Shown piece after piece: positions 1-12,029 of a stretch of 64,000 nucleotides of DNA. The DNA comes from Oxytricha trifallax (lineage: Eukaryota > Ciliophora > Spirotrichea > Sporadotrichida > Oxytrichidae). The position numbers and the translations under genes are program-made. The notes below the pieces were generated by a model that did not search any database, was not told the DNA's origin, and saw only the letters and a list, made by a program, of their open reading frames with translations. How positions within the stretch are numbered: the stretch's first letter is position 1; each line of letters begins with the position of its first letter. Location: contig ARYC01000492.1 of assembly GCA_000711775.1 (NCBI GenBank), positions 1 through 64,000 on the forward strand. Reading direction: 5' to 3'.

Positions 1-1104
1 AAAGCCAAGAGAGCCTTTAGAATCCTTGGAACAAAGAGTTAAAAGAAAATAAGCTTATTAAAGCAGTGAGAAACCTTCCAGCTTCTGAGATAGTTAAAAT
101 CACTCTGAAGATACAAGCATTAAAGCTTCCAATTTTACATGTAATTGACCTTAAAGAATGTAAGGAAAGTTATCTTATACTTGAGGACAAGTTTGAGAAA
201 AAGGTCATAACTAACAAGCAGTTCGCATACAAGATTTATCCATTCAACTACTTTAAATGCGATGACAAGTATCAAATGGAATTTGTCAATGAGTACTAAG
301 CTCTTACTAAAGCAAGGGATAGACAGTGCAGATTTATAATTAAGCTCGATGCAATTCTCCTAGCTCAAGATCCATGTTGCTTTTCGTCTCCCTCTATATT
401 AATGACTTTAAGAGACTACATATAAGATTAAAGGATTCCAAATTAGCTACCCCTTATTCTTACAAATGTTTGCAAAGGAATTGAAGAGCTGCACACTTTA
501 GGGTATATCCATAGAGACTTGAAGCCAGAGAATATTATGCTTGATTTTTCACCTCTCAGAGTCGTAATAATTGATTTCAATAGATCATAAAGAGTTGAAG
601 CTTCAGGACTTGGTAACGTTTATGGTACTCCTGGATACTTTCCAGAAAGGGACGACTGGAGAGATAGTGATATTAAGTGGGATATATGGGCTCTAGCAGC
701 AATTATTGCTGAATGCGATATGCAAAGAAATGATTACTATAGCTGTGAGAGAAAAAGATTCAAAGCAGAGAATACAGCAATATCTAGAATAGAATAAGAT
801 AAAAGGTAAAATGAAAGATATGGCTGAGCAGATTATCTTAAGACCAAACCACAGAGCAGAGCAAACAATAGAACAAATGATCAACTGGATAGGAGATATC
901 AAATTTAGAAAATTAGCACATGATGCCAAGGTATAGTTTGAATGAATAGTAAAAATAAACCCCTCTAATACAAACTACTATACATTACATTTAAACATTA
1001 AACCCCTACATAAACCCTATTAAAACCCTAATAAAGAATGCACTAATAATCTACTTTATCAATCAAAAACTCAATCAAACTACTGAAAGGGTTTTGGGGT
1101 TTTG
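1..1104 (+). mobile_element. TBE-type transposon, right end (left part outside window)
   Basis: The segment ends in a G4T4-type terminus (GGGTTTTGGGGTTTTG, ending at 1104), which is C4A4 telomere-like when read inward from the other strand. It is followed by AAT at 1105-1107, matching the ANT target of TBE elements (telomere-bearing elements of stichotrich germlines). It carries a zinc-finger/kinase-type TBE gene at 3-945. Its terminal sequence differs from that of the TBE at 43120-47136 beyond the telomere-like tip, so it belongs to another subfamily. Confidence 0.85.
3..945 (+). pseudogene. TBE accessory protein with kinase-like domain, 5'-truncated by window edge, one frameshift
   Basis: With TAA/TAG as Gln, the frame is open from position 3 to about 745 and encodes a protein-kinase-like fold. 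It contains the catalytic-loop motif HRDLKPENIML (about 513-541), a DFN in place of DFG (about 573), and YGTPGYFPE with a W-D-I-W-A-L stretch of the activation segment and helix F (621-700). After about 745 the plausible C-terminus (REKDSKQ... to HDAKVQFE) continues in the +1 frame and stops with TGA at 943-945. That implies a one-base indel, and the naive frame stops at 825. The protein is homologous to the gene at 45640-47020. This is the '57-kDa' zinc-finger/kinase gene type known from TBE elements; the zinc-finger part lies outside the window. DFN and the frameshift suggest an inactive or decaying copy. Confidence 0.8.
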
Positions 1105-1641
1105 AATGCTGAGGATTAGAAATTACTTGGGTTTTTCTGCAAATTTCTATATTTTTTTGTTCTGCATTTTATATAATTTATCTTTAAACAAAATTAAACA
1201 TTATTAAAGAATCGAATTGTTTTTATCTTTATTAAACTCTTCAGCTAACTAAAACTTAAAATCTAGCATATATTCCCAATTTTAATTAACGAACAATCTA
1301 AAGTATATAAAAGTAATTTTTTATAAAATATTTTAAGAAGAATACATTACTTCTCTGTTGATGCAAAATACCAATTATAAGGAGACCATAATTATGACAG
1401 TTTATAAATTATTAAAGATATTATAGCATTTAACTTATAAAGATAAAACTATAATTTTTAAAATTTAAATTCTATGCATAAAAAACATAAGTAAAAATAT
1501 TACTTTCCAATTTTTTACTCCCGCAAAGACATAAAATAAATTATATTAAAAATTCAGTGCGATAATGAAAATTTCTAACAAAAAAATCAATAAAATCAAA
1601 TGAAAACTACTGAAAAAATCAAAAGGGGTATTGGGGTATTT

Positions 1642-2237
<596 letters not shown>

Positions 2238-2432
2238 TTTTTACATTATTTATATTTCGCATATCTTGTTTTAATTAAAACTTTAATTTATTTGTTTTTA
2301 ATTATTAAGTGTTACTGTATTTTATAGCTAGTTGGATTAAAAACTCTGAACTAATGAATAGATATCTTTTATATAATTAATTAAAAATAAATAACTTCAC
2401 ATTTTTAACATAAGTAACAAATCCTAAAAATT

Positions 2433-2728
2433 ATGGCAAATACCCCTCCTCTTATGTTTGGAAATAACTAAAACGCAGGCTCGTTAAACAATTCATTTGA
2501 AGAAGTTCCCGTCTCTCCAGTATTTGCAATGAATAATAACCAACCAGGCTCACCAGCAATGATTCAGCACAACATCTAGAAAATGTTATTTATTTAAAAG
2601 CTATCGTAAATTAAATTGGAACAAATATTTTAAATGAAATGTGTGCTGCTTGTACCTACATGAACAGTGCTAATGCTAACAGCTGCATGATGTGCGGATC
2701 AGGCCTTGGAGATTAAAACTTTTAATGA
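2433..2728 (+). CDS. Small RanBP2-type zinc-finger protein
   Basis: ATG 2433 to TGA 2726-2728. Removing the 56-bp IES (2581-2636) leaves 240 nt, i.e. 79 residues. The N-terminal 50 residues are Asn/Pro/Ser-rich (MANTPPLMFGNNQNAG...). The C-terminus has C52-x2-C55-x10-C66-x2-C69 with the core Asn run (TYMNSANANS), the spacing of a RanBP2/Npl4-type zinc finger. The usual Trp is absent. Such fingers bind ubiquitin, RNA or Ran; the specific role here is unknown. Confidence 0.8.
2581..2636 (+). other. IES in zinc-finger gene, pointer AAATGT
   Basis: AAATGT occurs at 2581-2586 and 2637-2642. Deleting one copy plus spacer joins ...HNIQK to MCAACTYMN in frame and creates the first Cys pair of the zinc finger. 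Confidence 0.9.
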
Positions 2729-4916
2729 TAATCTTTTTTTTTAAATTATTAAACGAACCAGTGAGTCCTTTATCATAGAACGAAGATTGATTTAATACAT
2801 TTCAAATATATATAACATAGAAATTCCACTATTTGGATTGAATTCTTAACTTAATAACGTTTTGAGTCTAAGAATGTTAAATTTTAAGATATTACTTTAA
2901 TCAAATCTTCATTTTTATTTTAGATATTAACTTAAAAATAATTGTAATTCGTATTCTGATATAAAATTCAGTTAGAATAATTATTGAATTGGAGATATTG
3001 ATAAATATTCAAAAAATTTAATTTATCCTCAATTCATTTTAATTAAATCTTTGGAAAATGAGCATTTAAATAGAATTAAACGGTTTTTTATAAATTAAGA
3101 ATTTCATGTTGCTTCCATAATTATCAACATATGATAGACTATAGAGATCTTTTACATTACTTTTCATTTAGCTCTCCTAGACATAAAAAAAAATATTCAA
3201 TTTGTTAAGCAAAATTAAGATGCCGCTTGGATTTAAATAATATATTTATATGTTATACAGAATAACATAATTTTGGTCTCTCTTATCTCAACATGTTCTC
3301 TTCCTTATCGCAAAGAACAAAATGTTCCAGTTAAATTATCAATTGCAGATAAAACAATTATTAGAAGTACTTTGAGTAGTATAGAATATATAAATATAAC
3401 TCCGACTCTTGCTCCTCATAGTTCTTACCTTAGAATTGTCTTTAAATTAGAACAAAGCAATAAATTATAATAAATATAAGAATTTTCCCGATTCATAGCT
3501 TAAATTTCTGATTCTCTACATACATTTATAATGATAAACTTCAAGATTCAATTAAACATTAATATCATTAATTCTTTCTCATTCAAAAGCCCAAATTATC
3601 TTTAGTAATTTTATTGAAATTTTATCAATAAAAGCAGACAATGAACTCATACTTTATTTGGTTATAATAGTTTTAATAATGTTGAAAATGAGAATAGATT
3701 TTTTGTGATTAATTTCATAAATATTACATAGCAGAAAATTTTGATTGCATATTTCTTTTTTCTTAAATTTTTTAAATATTTTATTTTTTTTAAAGAAGAT
3801 TTGTACTTTTTTTATAAACTTATATGTACAATACAATATCTGATATTTAAAATTATGGTAATATAGTCAATTTTTAATATCCCTATTCCTTTAAATCATA
3901 AAGATTTTGTTGAGAATATTATATAATATTCATTTATACATCAATAAATGCAAATTTAATAAGATAAAAAAATGATTAAATAAATCTATAATAAATAAGG
4001 CAAGGCAAATCTTTCAAAATAATAATTACCAACTACATTAAATCATTTAAATGAGAATGAATTAAAGATTTTTTTATTAACATCTCAAATATTTTGAAAT
4101 TTTATTCTTTTAAATAATTATTATTTAAATCTAAAACTTCAAACATAAATCCATATATTCTAAATAACTATAAAACTTAATAAACAATAATAATGATGAA
4201 ATAATATTAAAGGAATTTAAGGATTATTTTTTAAAAAATAAATTACTATAACTTTAAATATATTTTAGCAGTCCCTCATATTTAATTAATATAATATATA
4301 TATATGTTTGACATCAATATAAGGGATGATTATTTTTAAGTAAATTATATATTTGCGGAAGATTAAAATTATTTTATTAAAAAATAGAGTCTTATACATT
4401 TTTCTAATATTAACAAGAATGATAAAAAAATGCAAAATAGTGTTAAAAAAGAATTTTTAATTTCATTATATTTTTTAAATTCTTCTTCTAAATTCAATTA
4501 GAATTTGATATTTTTGTTAAATGAAAGATTTTAAAATTAAATTGTACTTGAATATTTACTCATGAAATTAATATGTAAGCCTAAGATATAAAGAATACAT
4601 ACAGAGTCAAAATATTTGTTGGTTTATTAATAAAATAAAAGAATATAATAAGCAGAAATTTAGAATATTCATTTTTCTATTATTTTGATATTTTTTGTGA
4701 ATCAAGATCTTAAATTTATGCTTAAAATTCAGCATCATTTTAGAATGTAAGTTTAGTAATTTATTAGGCCTATTAAAGATTAGTTTAAAATATTTTAAGA
4801 ACAGAAATATTTTTAACATGGTTGCTTATTTATTGTTAAATATGAATTAAAAATATTGCCTAATTATATTTTGATTTCATTCATATTAACTTTAATGATT
4901 TTTATAAAAACTCATT
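2729..4916. other. AT-rich intergenic DNA; one weak open frame
   Basis: About 2.2 kb of mostly A/T sequence. The only notable open stretch is 3273-3610 (+), which stays open with TAA/TAG as Gln and ends at a TGA. It has no recognisable motif, and the opposite strand is also open there, so I do not call it a gene. Confidence 0.5.
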
Positions 4917-7575
4917 TCATTTTTTGGATATATGACTTGACTAGCTTTTGCTTGCTATTCTTTTTGCTTTGTTTATTTGTTTTAATTAGCTTTTTGCCTT
5001 GTCTGCTATATCAGCCATAAACGCCTTCTATTCTCGCATTAATTTCACTTTCTTCTACTATTGCTATTCATTTTACAATGTTATTTTATTAAGGGGTTTA
5101 GTAAATATAAATATATTTCATTTTACTTGGATTTGAAAGATTTATTGGTATTTTTGGAAGAACCACTTATACTTCTTTTCCTGGTATCTTCCTTAATTTC
5201 CTCACTATATGCTTCTTATTCACTTTAATCTCTATCTTCATCGAGCTCAAACGGCACTCTGAATTAATCTCTCACTTGAATTATCTCTCCATTATCCAGT
5301 AATTTGATAAGTTCATCCATTACTTATTTTTGCGATTAGTTCTATTCTTTCTATATATTTCCTGATTATTTTTAAGTCTATTTGGTTTCGTGAAGTTTGG
5401 TTAGTAGTTCCTGGATAGTGAAGGTTTTAGGGTGGTTGCCTTGCTTTTAACTTATTATGCTAAGCAGTCATTTATAAATATTATTAATAAATAAAATAAA
5501 AAAGTCAATGCCTGAGATTTTGCTGATTTTATGAAGAATTTTTAGTTTAGTGAGATTTTATTTTAGATTTGGAGTTTAAGGATTTTACCATTAATTTATT
5601 TAATTAAATCAAATTAAAGTTTAAAAATATTTAATTTTTATGAAGACACAGGAAAAAATTAAAATCTCAACAGAAGGTTAAATTTATGCATATTAATAGC
5701 TTTAACTTAAGACTTTATGGAACACAAAAACTTATTGTATTGTTTAATTTGTTAAAACAAATATTATAAGAGGTTTTATATAATATAAACTTGAGAATTT
5801 CAGCAGGTTTAATATTTGGTTTAGCCTATCAAACTTAAATAAATCATAGTTCATTAATGCTTTAATACGGCATAAATGAAGGAGTTTTGAGCATTGATAC
5901 ATCTTTTCTAAGTGCTTTAATTTCTTTCTTCTACTTTGCAATCATAGCTTCATAAGCTGTAACAGTTGATTCTAGTTCATTCTTCCACTTCATTGTCATT
6001 CTTTCTTGCTATAAATACACTTCATACGACTTTCTCTCGCTCTCTTGAATCTCAAGTTTTTTTCTTTAATCCATCTCAGAGAATTTATTTAATCTATCGT
6101 TCGAATAATCTTCCATCTCCTCTAATTTTTCTCTCAAAGACTGTTCTTTGTGCTTAAACTGAACTTCAAAATTTTCCTTTTCTCTCAGCAAGCGGTTGTA
6201 TTTATCTTTTATGCGATTATAGTCTTCTCGCATTCTTTCATGCTCTATTTATTGATCTTTAACTTTAATTTGTAAGAAGTCTAATTTTTACATTTTATCA
6301 TCGTTATCATATTCCAAATTCTTTAGTTGCTGATTAACTTCAAATACTTAAGAGTTCATTTGATCTAGTTCATGTTGATACGTCTCTTTCAAACGAGAGA
6401 TTTCAAAAATATGTTCCTGATTCATTGAAATCTGTTTCTCACTTAATTACATGATTTAGCCCTTAAGCTATTTAACTTCTTCTCTCAACCCTTAAACCTA
6501 ATTGGTTTCGCTTTCTTTCTCGTGCTTGTACATATCTATCATTTATTGTGCATCTCGTAGTTCATTTTCTCTGTTAGACAATTCTTATTGAAAATTCTTT
6601 CTCTCTTGGTCAAGTATTTTACCCACTCTCTTCTAAACTGAATCCCTAAGTTCAAGTCTCTCTTGTTCTAGTTCTTATTACATTTTTGAATTTTATTCTT
6701 TCATAAGTCTAAGTTTTTCTTGTTCAATTCTAAATTCTTGTTTTTAAATTCTCATTCTCTCTGACTCTTCTCTTAAAAGTCTTTCTTTTTCCTCTAGTTA
6801 ATTTAACCTTAATTTATTGACAATAAATTAAAACTCATGAAAAACTTCCATATAAATTTATTTACTAAACCTTAATTCAGTGCTCTCCAGCATTTCTCCC
6901 ATATGCTCACAATCTTACTTTGCCTCTCTAAGCTATAAATTTAAACTCAACTTTTCCTATCTTAAATCATCTATATCTTCCTCTTTCTTAGTCAATAAAA
7001 CCTATAATTACACAACTTTCGCTTTGTAAGTGTCTAGCTCGTTTTGCAATCTCTGATACTCTTCTTTCTTGTCAAGAGAAAGTTAGTCATAAGAACTTTG
7101 CAAAGTGTAGATTTATTGCACTATACTTTTTACTTCAAATTTCTTGCTTTCTAAATTTTAGTCTAATTCTCTTATCTATTATTTGCAAAATTCCAGTTAA
7201 TTTGATATGTCAAGTTTATGGTTCTATGCGTCAAGAGTTATCTGACTTTAATTTTCTAATTCTTATTTGAGACTAAAGTAATCCTGAGATAATTTCAAAT
7301 TCTACGCTCTGATTTCGACAATCAGATTTTCTTTACTTTAAAGGGTTTGTTCTTATGTTTTTACTTGAAGGAGTAATCTTTTATTCATAGTTTCAGTCGT
7401 CTCACTGGTCTCTCTGTAAATTTTCACTAGATTTTAAGCGTCTTCTCTATCTATTTATAATTGATTTCTCTCCTTATTTATTAAAAAGCATTGATCTTCA
7501 AACTAAGATTTGTGTTTTGAATAGTTTTATTCTAGTTAGGCTATAATCTTATTATTTTAAATATTGTGTAAGTAA
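4917..7575 (-). CDS. Large coiled-coil protein, Gln/Glu/Lys-rich (N-terminal MDS missing)
   Basis: In the ciliate code this strand is open from about 7575 to TGA 4919-4917, interrupted by two IESs (5462-5861, pointer AGCAT; 5067-5116, 10-bp pointer). Most of it is long heptad-type coiled coil (e.g. QLEEKERLLREESERMRI, EIKALRKDVSML). A shorter acidic C-terminal part (VPFELDEDRDQSEQE) and a basic tail ending SSHISKK follow. Such architecture is typical of ciliate basal-body, cytoskeletal or structural proteins, but no family is recognised. No in-frame ATG is visible at the 5' end, and a divergent gene begins only about 50 bp away (7627). The first MDS must be elsewhere, or the locus is incomplete. 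Confidence 0.8.
5067..5116 (-). other. IES in coiled-coil gene, 10-bp pointer GTAAAATGAA
   Basis: The repeat (read on -) lies at 5076-5067 and 5126-5117. Deleting 50 bp joins ...KSFKSKQNE to QQQQKKVKLMRE in frame. Confidence 0.85.
5462..5861 (-). other. 400-bp IES in coiled-coil gene, pointer AGCAT
   Basis: AGCAT (on -) lies at 5861-5857 and 5461-5457. Reading through hits TGA soon after the first copy. Deletion joins TPSFMPYQS to IISQKQGNHPKTF in frame. It is among the longest simple IESs resolved here. Confidence 0.8.
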
Positions 7576-7626
7576 TATATGCTAACAATTATAACTAATC
7601 ATCATTGAAATGTTTTTAGCTTGTAA

Positions 7627-10600
7627 ATGCTTTTTCATAATGTTGAATTTACTATAAAGCCACAGACAATTCAGACTCCAATTATTAAATATATAATTGC
7701 TGTTGATTTATTATTGGGTCAATTTGAAAGAGCAGTTGAAAGTCTAGCTCTGCTTGAGGTAAATTCATATTTATGGAATTTTAATTCATTGTTTGCATTT
7801 TTGAATTTAATTATTAATCTTTTTGTATTTCTGTTAAAATTTTATATTTTAATTTTACTTTACGTATTAATAGTAGGCTTTTTAAATTTAATAAAAACTA
7901 TCAATTCAAAGCATATTCTAGCTAACCACATTCTCAGTGGAGGAAGCGGTTTGAGTGGAGCACCTTCAGTTTCAAATTTGGCATAATATCAATCTCAAGT
8001 CAATCATTAAAGCAGTGGCAACCCACAATATTAACATGGTTAAAATAACTAAGGATCATAACAGAACTAATTTAACTAAAATTTATGTATGTTATAAGTT
8101 TAACTATAATTAGACTAGTGGAAGTATTTTACTGTCATCCTCAGTTAACCAAAATCATCAATTGAATTAAAACAAATAAAGCCAATTCTATTCTATGTTG
8201 CCAACCAGACTCATGGCCAAGCCAACAAGCATGTTTGGCAAGCTTCAACAAATAAACTAAAATAGGTATGAAAGCTCAACTGCTAATTCAAACGAAGACA
8301 GCAAAGATTATCCAATGAGTACTGTTAATCATGATTCGAATTATTACAGTTCATAGGCAAAGAACTTAAATTTCGATGCGTAGAAGCAAAGTTCTAACAA
8401 CTTGGCACTTCCCAACTCATCATCGTTTATCTCAAATTCTAAGTTAGCATCAGAGCAATAATAGTAATCGTAGAAAGATCAAAGAACTCAATCTTTGGTT
8501 ATGAATTAAGCGAGAAAGAAAATGGCTTCAATCAGACACTCATTGGATGTTAAACCTACTTCTTAATATAACGCAAGTAGCTTTAATACTCTTAATACAC
8601 CTTAGCATGGTAGTGGTGTTGCTTCTCATAATCTTGCTTCTAATGAGAGAGATGGTAGCAGTTCAGTTGTTTCACCCAAATATAGCAATTCATTAAATAA
8701 GCAATCTAAAATTAGTCAATCTGCTATTGAAATTATCAGAAACAATCCACTCGCTTAGATATTACAAATAAGATTTTATCATTTTTTATATAAATATCTT
8801 AAATATTATTAATAATTAACAAGCTTCGTCTTAGAAACATCCCTTACCAATACATAACGCTAATGCCAATGCTACTTTATTGAAAATTCTAAATACTAAT
8901 AACTCCACAGTACCAGTCATTCATAAGTTTAATAAAACTTTTAAAAATATTCTATTATAAACGTTATTTTGAAATAGATTTTACCCTCAAAAATATCTCA
9001 GAAACCTTGGGGATCGATTTAAGCTTATTCAGCCAATACTCATAATGGTATTGCAAGAGGTTACAATGAAGATAGAGTTTCAATTGTCTTAGATCTAAAG
9101 AAACAAAAATAATTGAATAATTTTCTTTAAATAAATTTATTTAAATTTTAATAAAATACTTTAGTTTATTAAGAAGTATAAATTTATGCATGATATGTTA
9201 TTAAACCAGGACCAGCTGGAAATAATTAAACCAAGAAAGTGTCATTTTTCGCAGTATTCGATGGTCATGGCGGGAGTGCATGCGCAGAGTAATTTAATAA
9301 ATAATTTGATAATATAATTAATTTATAAATATTATTAATTTTAGAGTACTTAAGGGACAACCTACATTTGTATGTGGCTTCTCAAGATTAATTCCCCAGT
9401 CACCCTGAGACAGCTCTTAAGTAAGGATTTAAACAGGCTGAAGAAGAATTTATGAAGTAGAACTAACATTAAATTAAAGAAAAATCTGGTTCTTGCGCTT
9501 GTGTAGTAATGATTGTTGATGATATAATAATTTAAACATTAAAATATTAAAATATTATGAATACAGTACAATAAGGACAATAAAATTATTATGTTTTATA
9601 TTTATAATACAGTATACACTGCTAATGTAGGAGATTCAAGAGCCATTATGTCAATGTAATTTATATTTAAAAGTAATAGTAATTTTTAGGAATAATGGTC
9701 AAAAGTCAGATTCGTTAACTAGAGACCACAAACCCAGTGAAGACTTCGAAAAGAAGCGTATCATAGCTAATGGTGGTTAACTCTATCAAAACAACCAAAT
9801 TTTACATACTGGAGTAGCCTCATAACCTTCAACTTTAAACATCGGGCCAGTCAGAGTCCTGCCTGGGAGACTATCAGTAAGTTTGAAAATATTTATTTCA
9901 TCTTTATTTAATAGGTTTCAAGAACATTTGGAGATGCTCATGCTAAACTAGAGTAATTTGGTGGAAATCCAAAGGTTGTAGTTGCAGTACCTGACATCAC
10001 TCATTTCAAACTCTAGGAAAATGTTCATGATTTTATAATGATATGCAGCGATGGAATATTTGACAGAATGAATACTGAAGAAACAATAGGCTTCGCTTGG
10101 CAAATGGATTATCACCTAAATTCTTACACTAATTAGATATTACTATAAATGGACTTATCCATAATAATCATAAGAATTTATTTGTGATAATTATTGGAAT
10201 TACTACAATAGTAAATCATGATCCATCATAGTCATTTAACATAAATGAGATATCTGGATAATGTGTTGAAAGAGTGCTTAAAGCTGGAATGGTTAAGGAA
10301 TCCCTAGACAACTTAAGTGTAGTAATGATTGCTTTCAAGAATTTTACTAAATTTGTTGATAATTTGAACATTCAAAGCTAACAATAACAGCAAGAAAATA
10401 GATCTCCTAATTAATTCTCTAAATAGCAAGTAGATTCAAATATACTATTTCATTTTTTAAATCATATTTTATGTATTTAAAATGCATAAATGTCTACTAT
10501 GTAAACCAATATACCTAATTAAATGTCCTATCATTCAAATTTATCATTTTTAGTAGATATATAGTAAGAGAGAGACAGACAGTATTTATCATCTAGAGGT

Positions 10601-10819
10601 TAGTAAATAGTGTCTTAAAGCACTCAAGGAGCAGCATTGAAGGAAATGCAAAAATTTGAGAATAAGAGTTTCAGGTTTATGCACTCTACTTTATAACCAT
10701 AAATTTCAACTAATAACATGCAGTCTGAGAGCAATTTTGTTTAAATTTGTTCATATTAGCTTCTATTTTACAGTATTATATTATAATTCAATGAGAGATA
10801 TAGAAGACAAAATTACTGA
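7627..10819 (+). CDS. PP2C-family (PPM) Ser/Thr phosphatase, fragmented by about nine IESs and two introns
   Basis: After removing pointer-flanked inserts and two short GT-AG introns, the frame runs to TGA 10817-10819. The N-terminal ~350 residues are low-complexity (Ser/Asn/Gln). The PP2C catalytic domain follows, with NGIARGYNEDRVSI (metal/phosphate motif), FFAVFDGHGGSACAEYL, SGSCACVVMIV, YTANVGDSRAIMS, LTRDHKP, SVSRTFGDAHAK, FIMICSDGIFD and DNLSVVMIAFKNF. The key Asp residues of the binuclear metal centre are present. A Q-rich tail of about 130 residues ends the protein. The start at 7627 is the first ATG after a TGA-rich leader and is tentative. PP2Cs dephosphorylate Ser/Thr and act in stress and cell-cycle signalling; the substrate here is unknown. 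Confidence 0.9.
7762..7902 (+). other. IES in PP2C gene, pointer AATTCA
   Basis: AATTCA at 7762-7767 and 7903-7908. Removal joins ESLALLEVN to SKHILANHILSGG in frame. Confidence 0.8.
8071..8098 (+). other. 28-bp IES in PP2C gene, pointer TTTAACTA
   Basis: Eight-base repeats lie at 8071-8078 and 8099-8106. Removal corrects a frame shift, giving NQFNYNQTSGSILLSSS. It is the shortest well-supported IES in the window. Confidence 0.85.
8753..8822 (+). other. IES in PP2C gene, pointer GCTT
   Basis: GCTT at 8753-8756 and 8823-8826. Removal joins RNNPLA to SSQKHPLPIHNA in frame. Confidence 0.8.
8955..8980 (+). other. Short IES in PP2C gene, boundaries ambiguous (TTA)
   Basis: A frame change is required between VPVIHKF and PSKISQKPWGSI. 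TTA repeats at 8955/8981 (26 bp), or a nearer TTA pair (17 bp), would both fix it. Confidence 0.5.
9109..9192 (+). other. IES in PP2C gene, pointer ATA
   Basis: ATA at 9109-9111 and 9193-9195. Removal joins LDLKKQK to YVIKPGPAGNN in frame. The short pointer leaves small boundary doubt. Confidence 0.65.
9286..9342 (+). other. IES in PP2C gene, pointer AGAGTA
   Basis: AGAGTA at 9286-9291 and 9343-9348. Removal restores FDGHGGSACAEYLRDN. The insert also begins GTA and ends TAG, but splicing at GT-AG would give the wrong frame, so it is an IES rather than an intron. Confidence 0.9.
9560..9605 (+). other. IES region in PP2C gene, 9-bp repeat AATACAGTA
   Basis: The repeat occurs at 9560-9568 and 9606-9614, immediately before VYTANVGDSRA. 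Deleting only this interval leaves about 14 extra residues. A larger deletion between TA dinucleotides (about 9521 to 9612) would give the canonical VDDIIYTANVGDSRA. There may be two nested or adjacent IESs. Confidence 0.6.
9656..9689 (+). other. Spliceosomal intron 1 of PP2C gene (34 nt)
   Basis: GTAATT...TTTTTAG. Splicing gives SRAIMSMNNGQKSDSLT in frame, while no pointer-type deletion does. It is a true intron that would be retained in the macronuclear gene. Confidence 0.8.
9877..9914 (+). other. Spliceosomal intron 2 of PP2C gene (38 nt)
   Basis: GTAAGT...TTTAATAG. Splicing joins PGRLS to VSRTFGDAHAK, the conserved PP2C motif, in frame. Confidence 0.85.
10128..10201 (+). other. IES in PP2C gene, pointer ACT
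   Basis: ACT at 10128-10130 and 10202-10204. Removal joins LNSYT to TIVNHDPSQSF in frame and removes an internal TGA. Confidence 0.65.
10438..10479 (+). other. IES in PP2C gene, pointer AAAT
   Basis: AAAT at 10438-10441 and 10480-10483. Removal joins KQQVDSN to AQMSTMQTNIP in frame. Confidence 0.7.
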
Positions 10820-11349
10820 ATATTTTGAAAAATAAGGAGTTCAACAAAAAACTAAATAAATTGTGCTCCTTAATAAAATAATGAAAATTTGTAAATAAGT
10901 GTTGTACTGAGAGATTTGTAAAAATATCTCTCAACTAAAACAATAGAAATAATTTCTTCACATATTCAAGGAAGGAATGTTTTCTAAAATATGTTAAAAT
11001 GTAATTTTTCTTTTAGACTTAAACTAATTATTCATACTATCAACTATGTTTGGATTTTTTTTATTGCAGCAATTTTGAGTTATAATAATACAAAATATAA
11101 TACGAGCAATACAAAATGAGAATATAATAGGTATATTATAAAAAGTTTTTAGTTTAAATAATCTGACTGAGAGAACATTTCAATAAAGAGAAATAATTCA
11201 GAGTCAGTGATTGAGATGCAAAAATAAATATACAAATCGCTTTGACTATTTGCAAAACAATTACTATCCTGCTTAGAGTACAAATAAATTGTAAATTCTT
11301 AATGCATCTCATATATATAATTGTTTTTGACATTCTGAAAACATGAATC
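10820..11349. other. AT-rich DNA downstream of PP2C; no gene assigned
   Basis: The minus strand stays free of TGA down to 11034, continuing from the gene at 11904. The residues look random and A/T-driven, so I treat this as 3' flank or an IES. Confidence 0.4.
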
Positions 11350-11904
11350 GCATTTATCAGTATATCTCTATTTCTTCAGTAAGCTTTCATAAATTATGTT
11401 AAATTAATACTCGACTAAATATAAGGAATTTGATTATAGATAAGCTGATTCATTATTGAACATTGCAAGTTCCTTGACAAAGTGCTTCTTATTTACTGAA
11501 TGATATAAAAGTTCTCTGTCAAATGCGGCAAGTCTTACTTTCTTGAATTCTCTTTCGCATCTTCTCTCTTCTTCATATTGAGATAGACCAGCATTGGCAT
11601 GTAAAATCTATCTTAAAATAATCTATGATTAAAAATCAGCTTATTAGTTAAAATTTTGCTGAGAAGTAATTAACTAAAAAATATTTACATGTTAATTGAC
11701 GCAGCCCATATATTTTTGAAGTGCTCCAAAATAAGTGCTCTCTCTGGCGAGGTCTTCGTTGAAGTGCTTAGCGAATGAAAAGTTAGGGAGAGTCTCATCG
11801 CTTGCTCTGTTATGTGTCAAGTACACTGGAGAACCGATGGCGGAGTTCATCAATTTCTCCATAAGTTTTTAATCACGGGTTCTTGGTAAATTCTCTTCAC
11901 TCAT
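11350..11904 (-). CDS. Small conserved-looking protein, function unknown; 3' end uncertain
   Basis: ATG at 11904-11902 opens MSEENLPRTRDQKLMEKL, then SPVYLTHNRASDETLPNF and ARESTYFGALQKYMGCVNQ. After a 100-bp IES (11603-11702, pointer ACATG) it continues HANAGLSQYEEERRCER, KVRLAAFDRELLYHSVNKK and HFVKELAMFNNESAYLQ (about position 11440). No TGA follows in frame until 11034, so the true stop is probably beyond another IES. It is basic, with two Cys about 20 residues apart; size and composition would suit a small mitochondrial subunit, but this is a guess. Confidence 0.65.
11603..11702 (-). other. 100-bp IES, pointer ACATG
   Basis: ACATG (on -) at 11702-11698 and 11602-11598. Deletion joins YMGCVNQ to HANAGLSQYEEE in frame. 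Confidence 0.85.
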
Positions 11905-12029
11905 TTTATTTTATTATTATAATACGCACAATCATTTATTATCATATTTTCTTTCATGCTTAAAACATAAGAAATCACCACATATTAGGAATTAATATTA
12001 ATGAGGCAAATTTATAAACGTTAATTAAA

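Noticed and set aside
3273-3610. Open plus-strand frame of about 115 codons
   Set aside because: No motif, low codon bias and an open opposite strand; not enough support for a gene.
9286-9348. Reading the GTA...TTTTAG insert in PP2C as an intron
   Set aside because: GT-AG splicing gives the wrong frame, whereas deletion between AGAGTA repeats gives the conserved PP2C sequence.
11212-11310. GAGATGCA/TGCATCTC inverted repeat 80 bp apart
   Set aside because: Eight bases in AT-rich DNA can occur by chance; there is no flanking duplication or further pairing.
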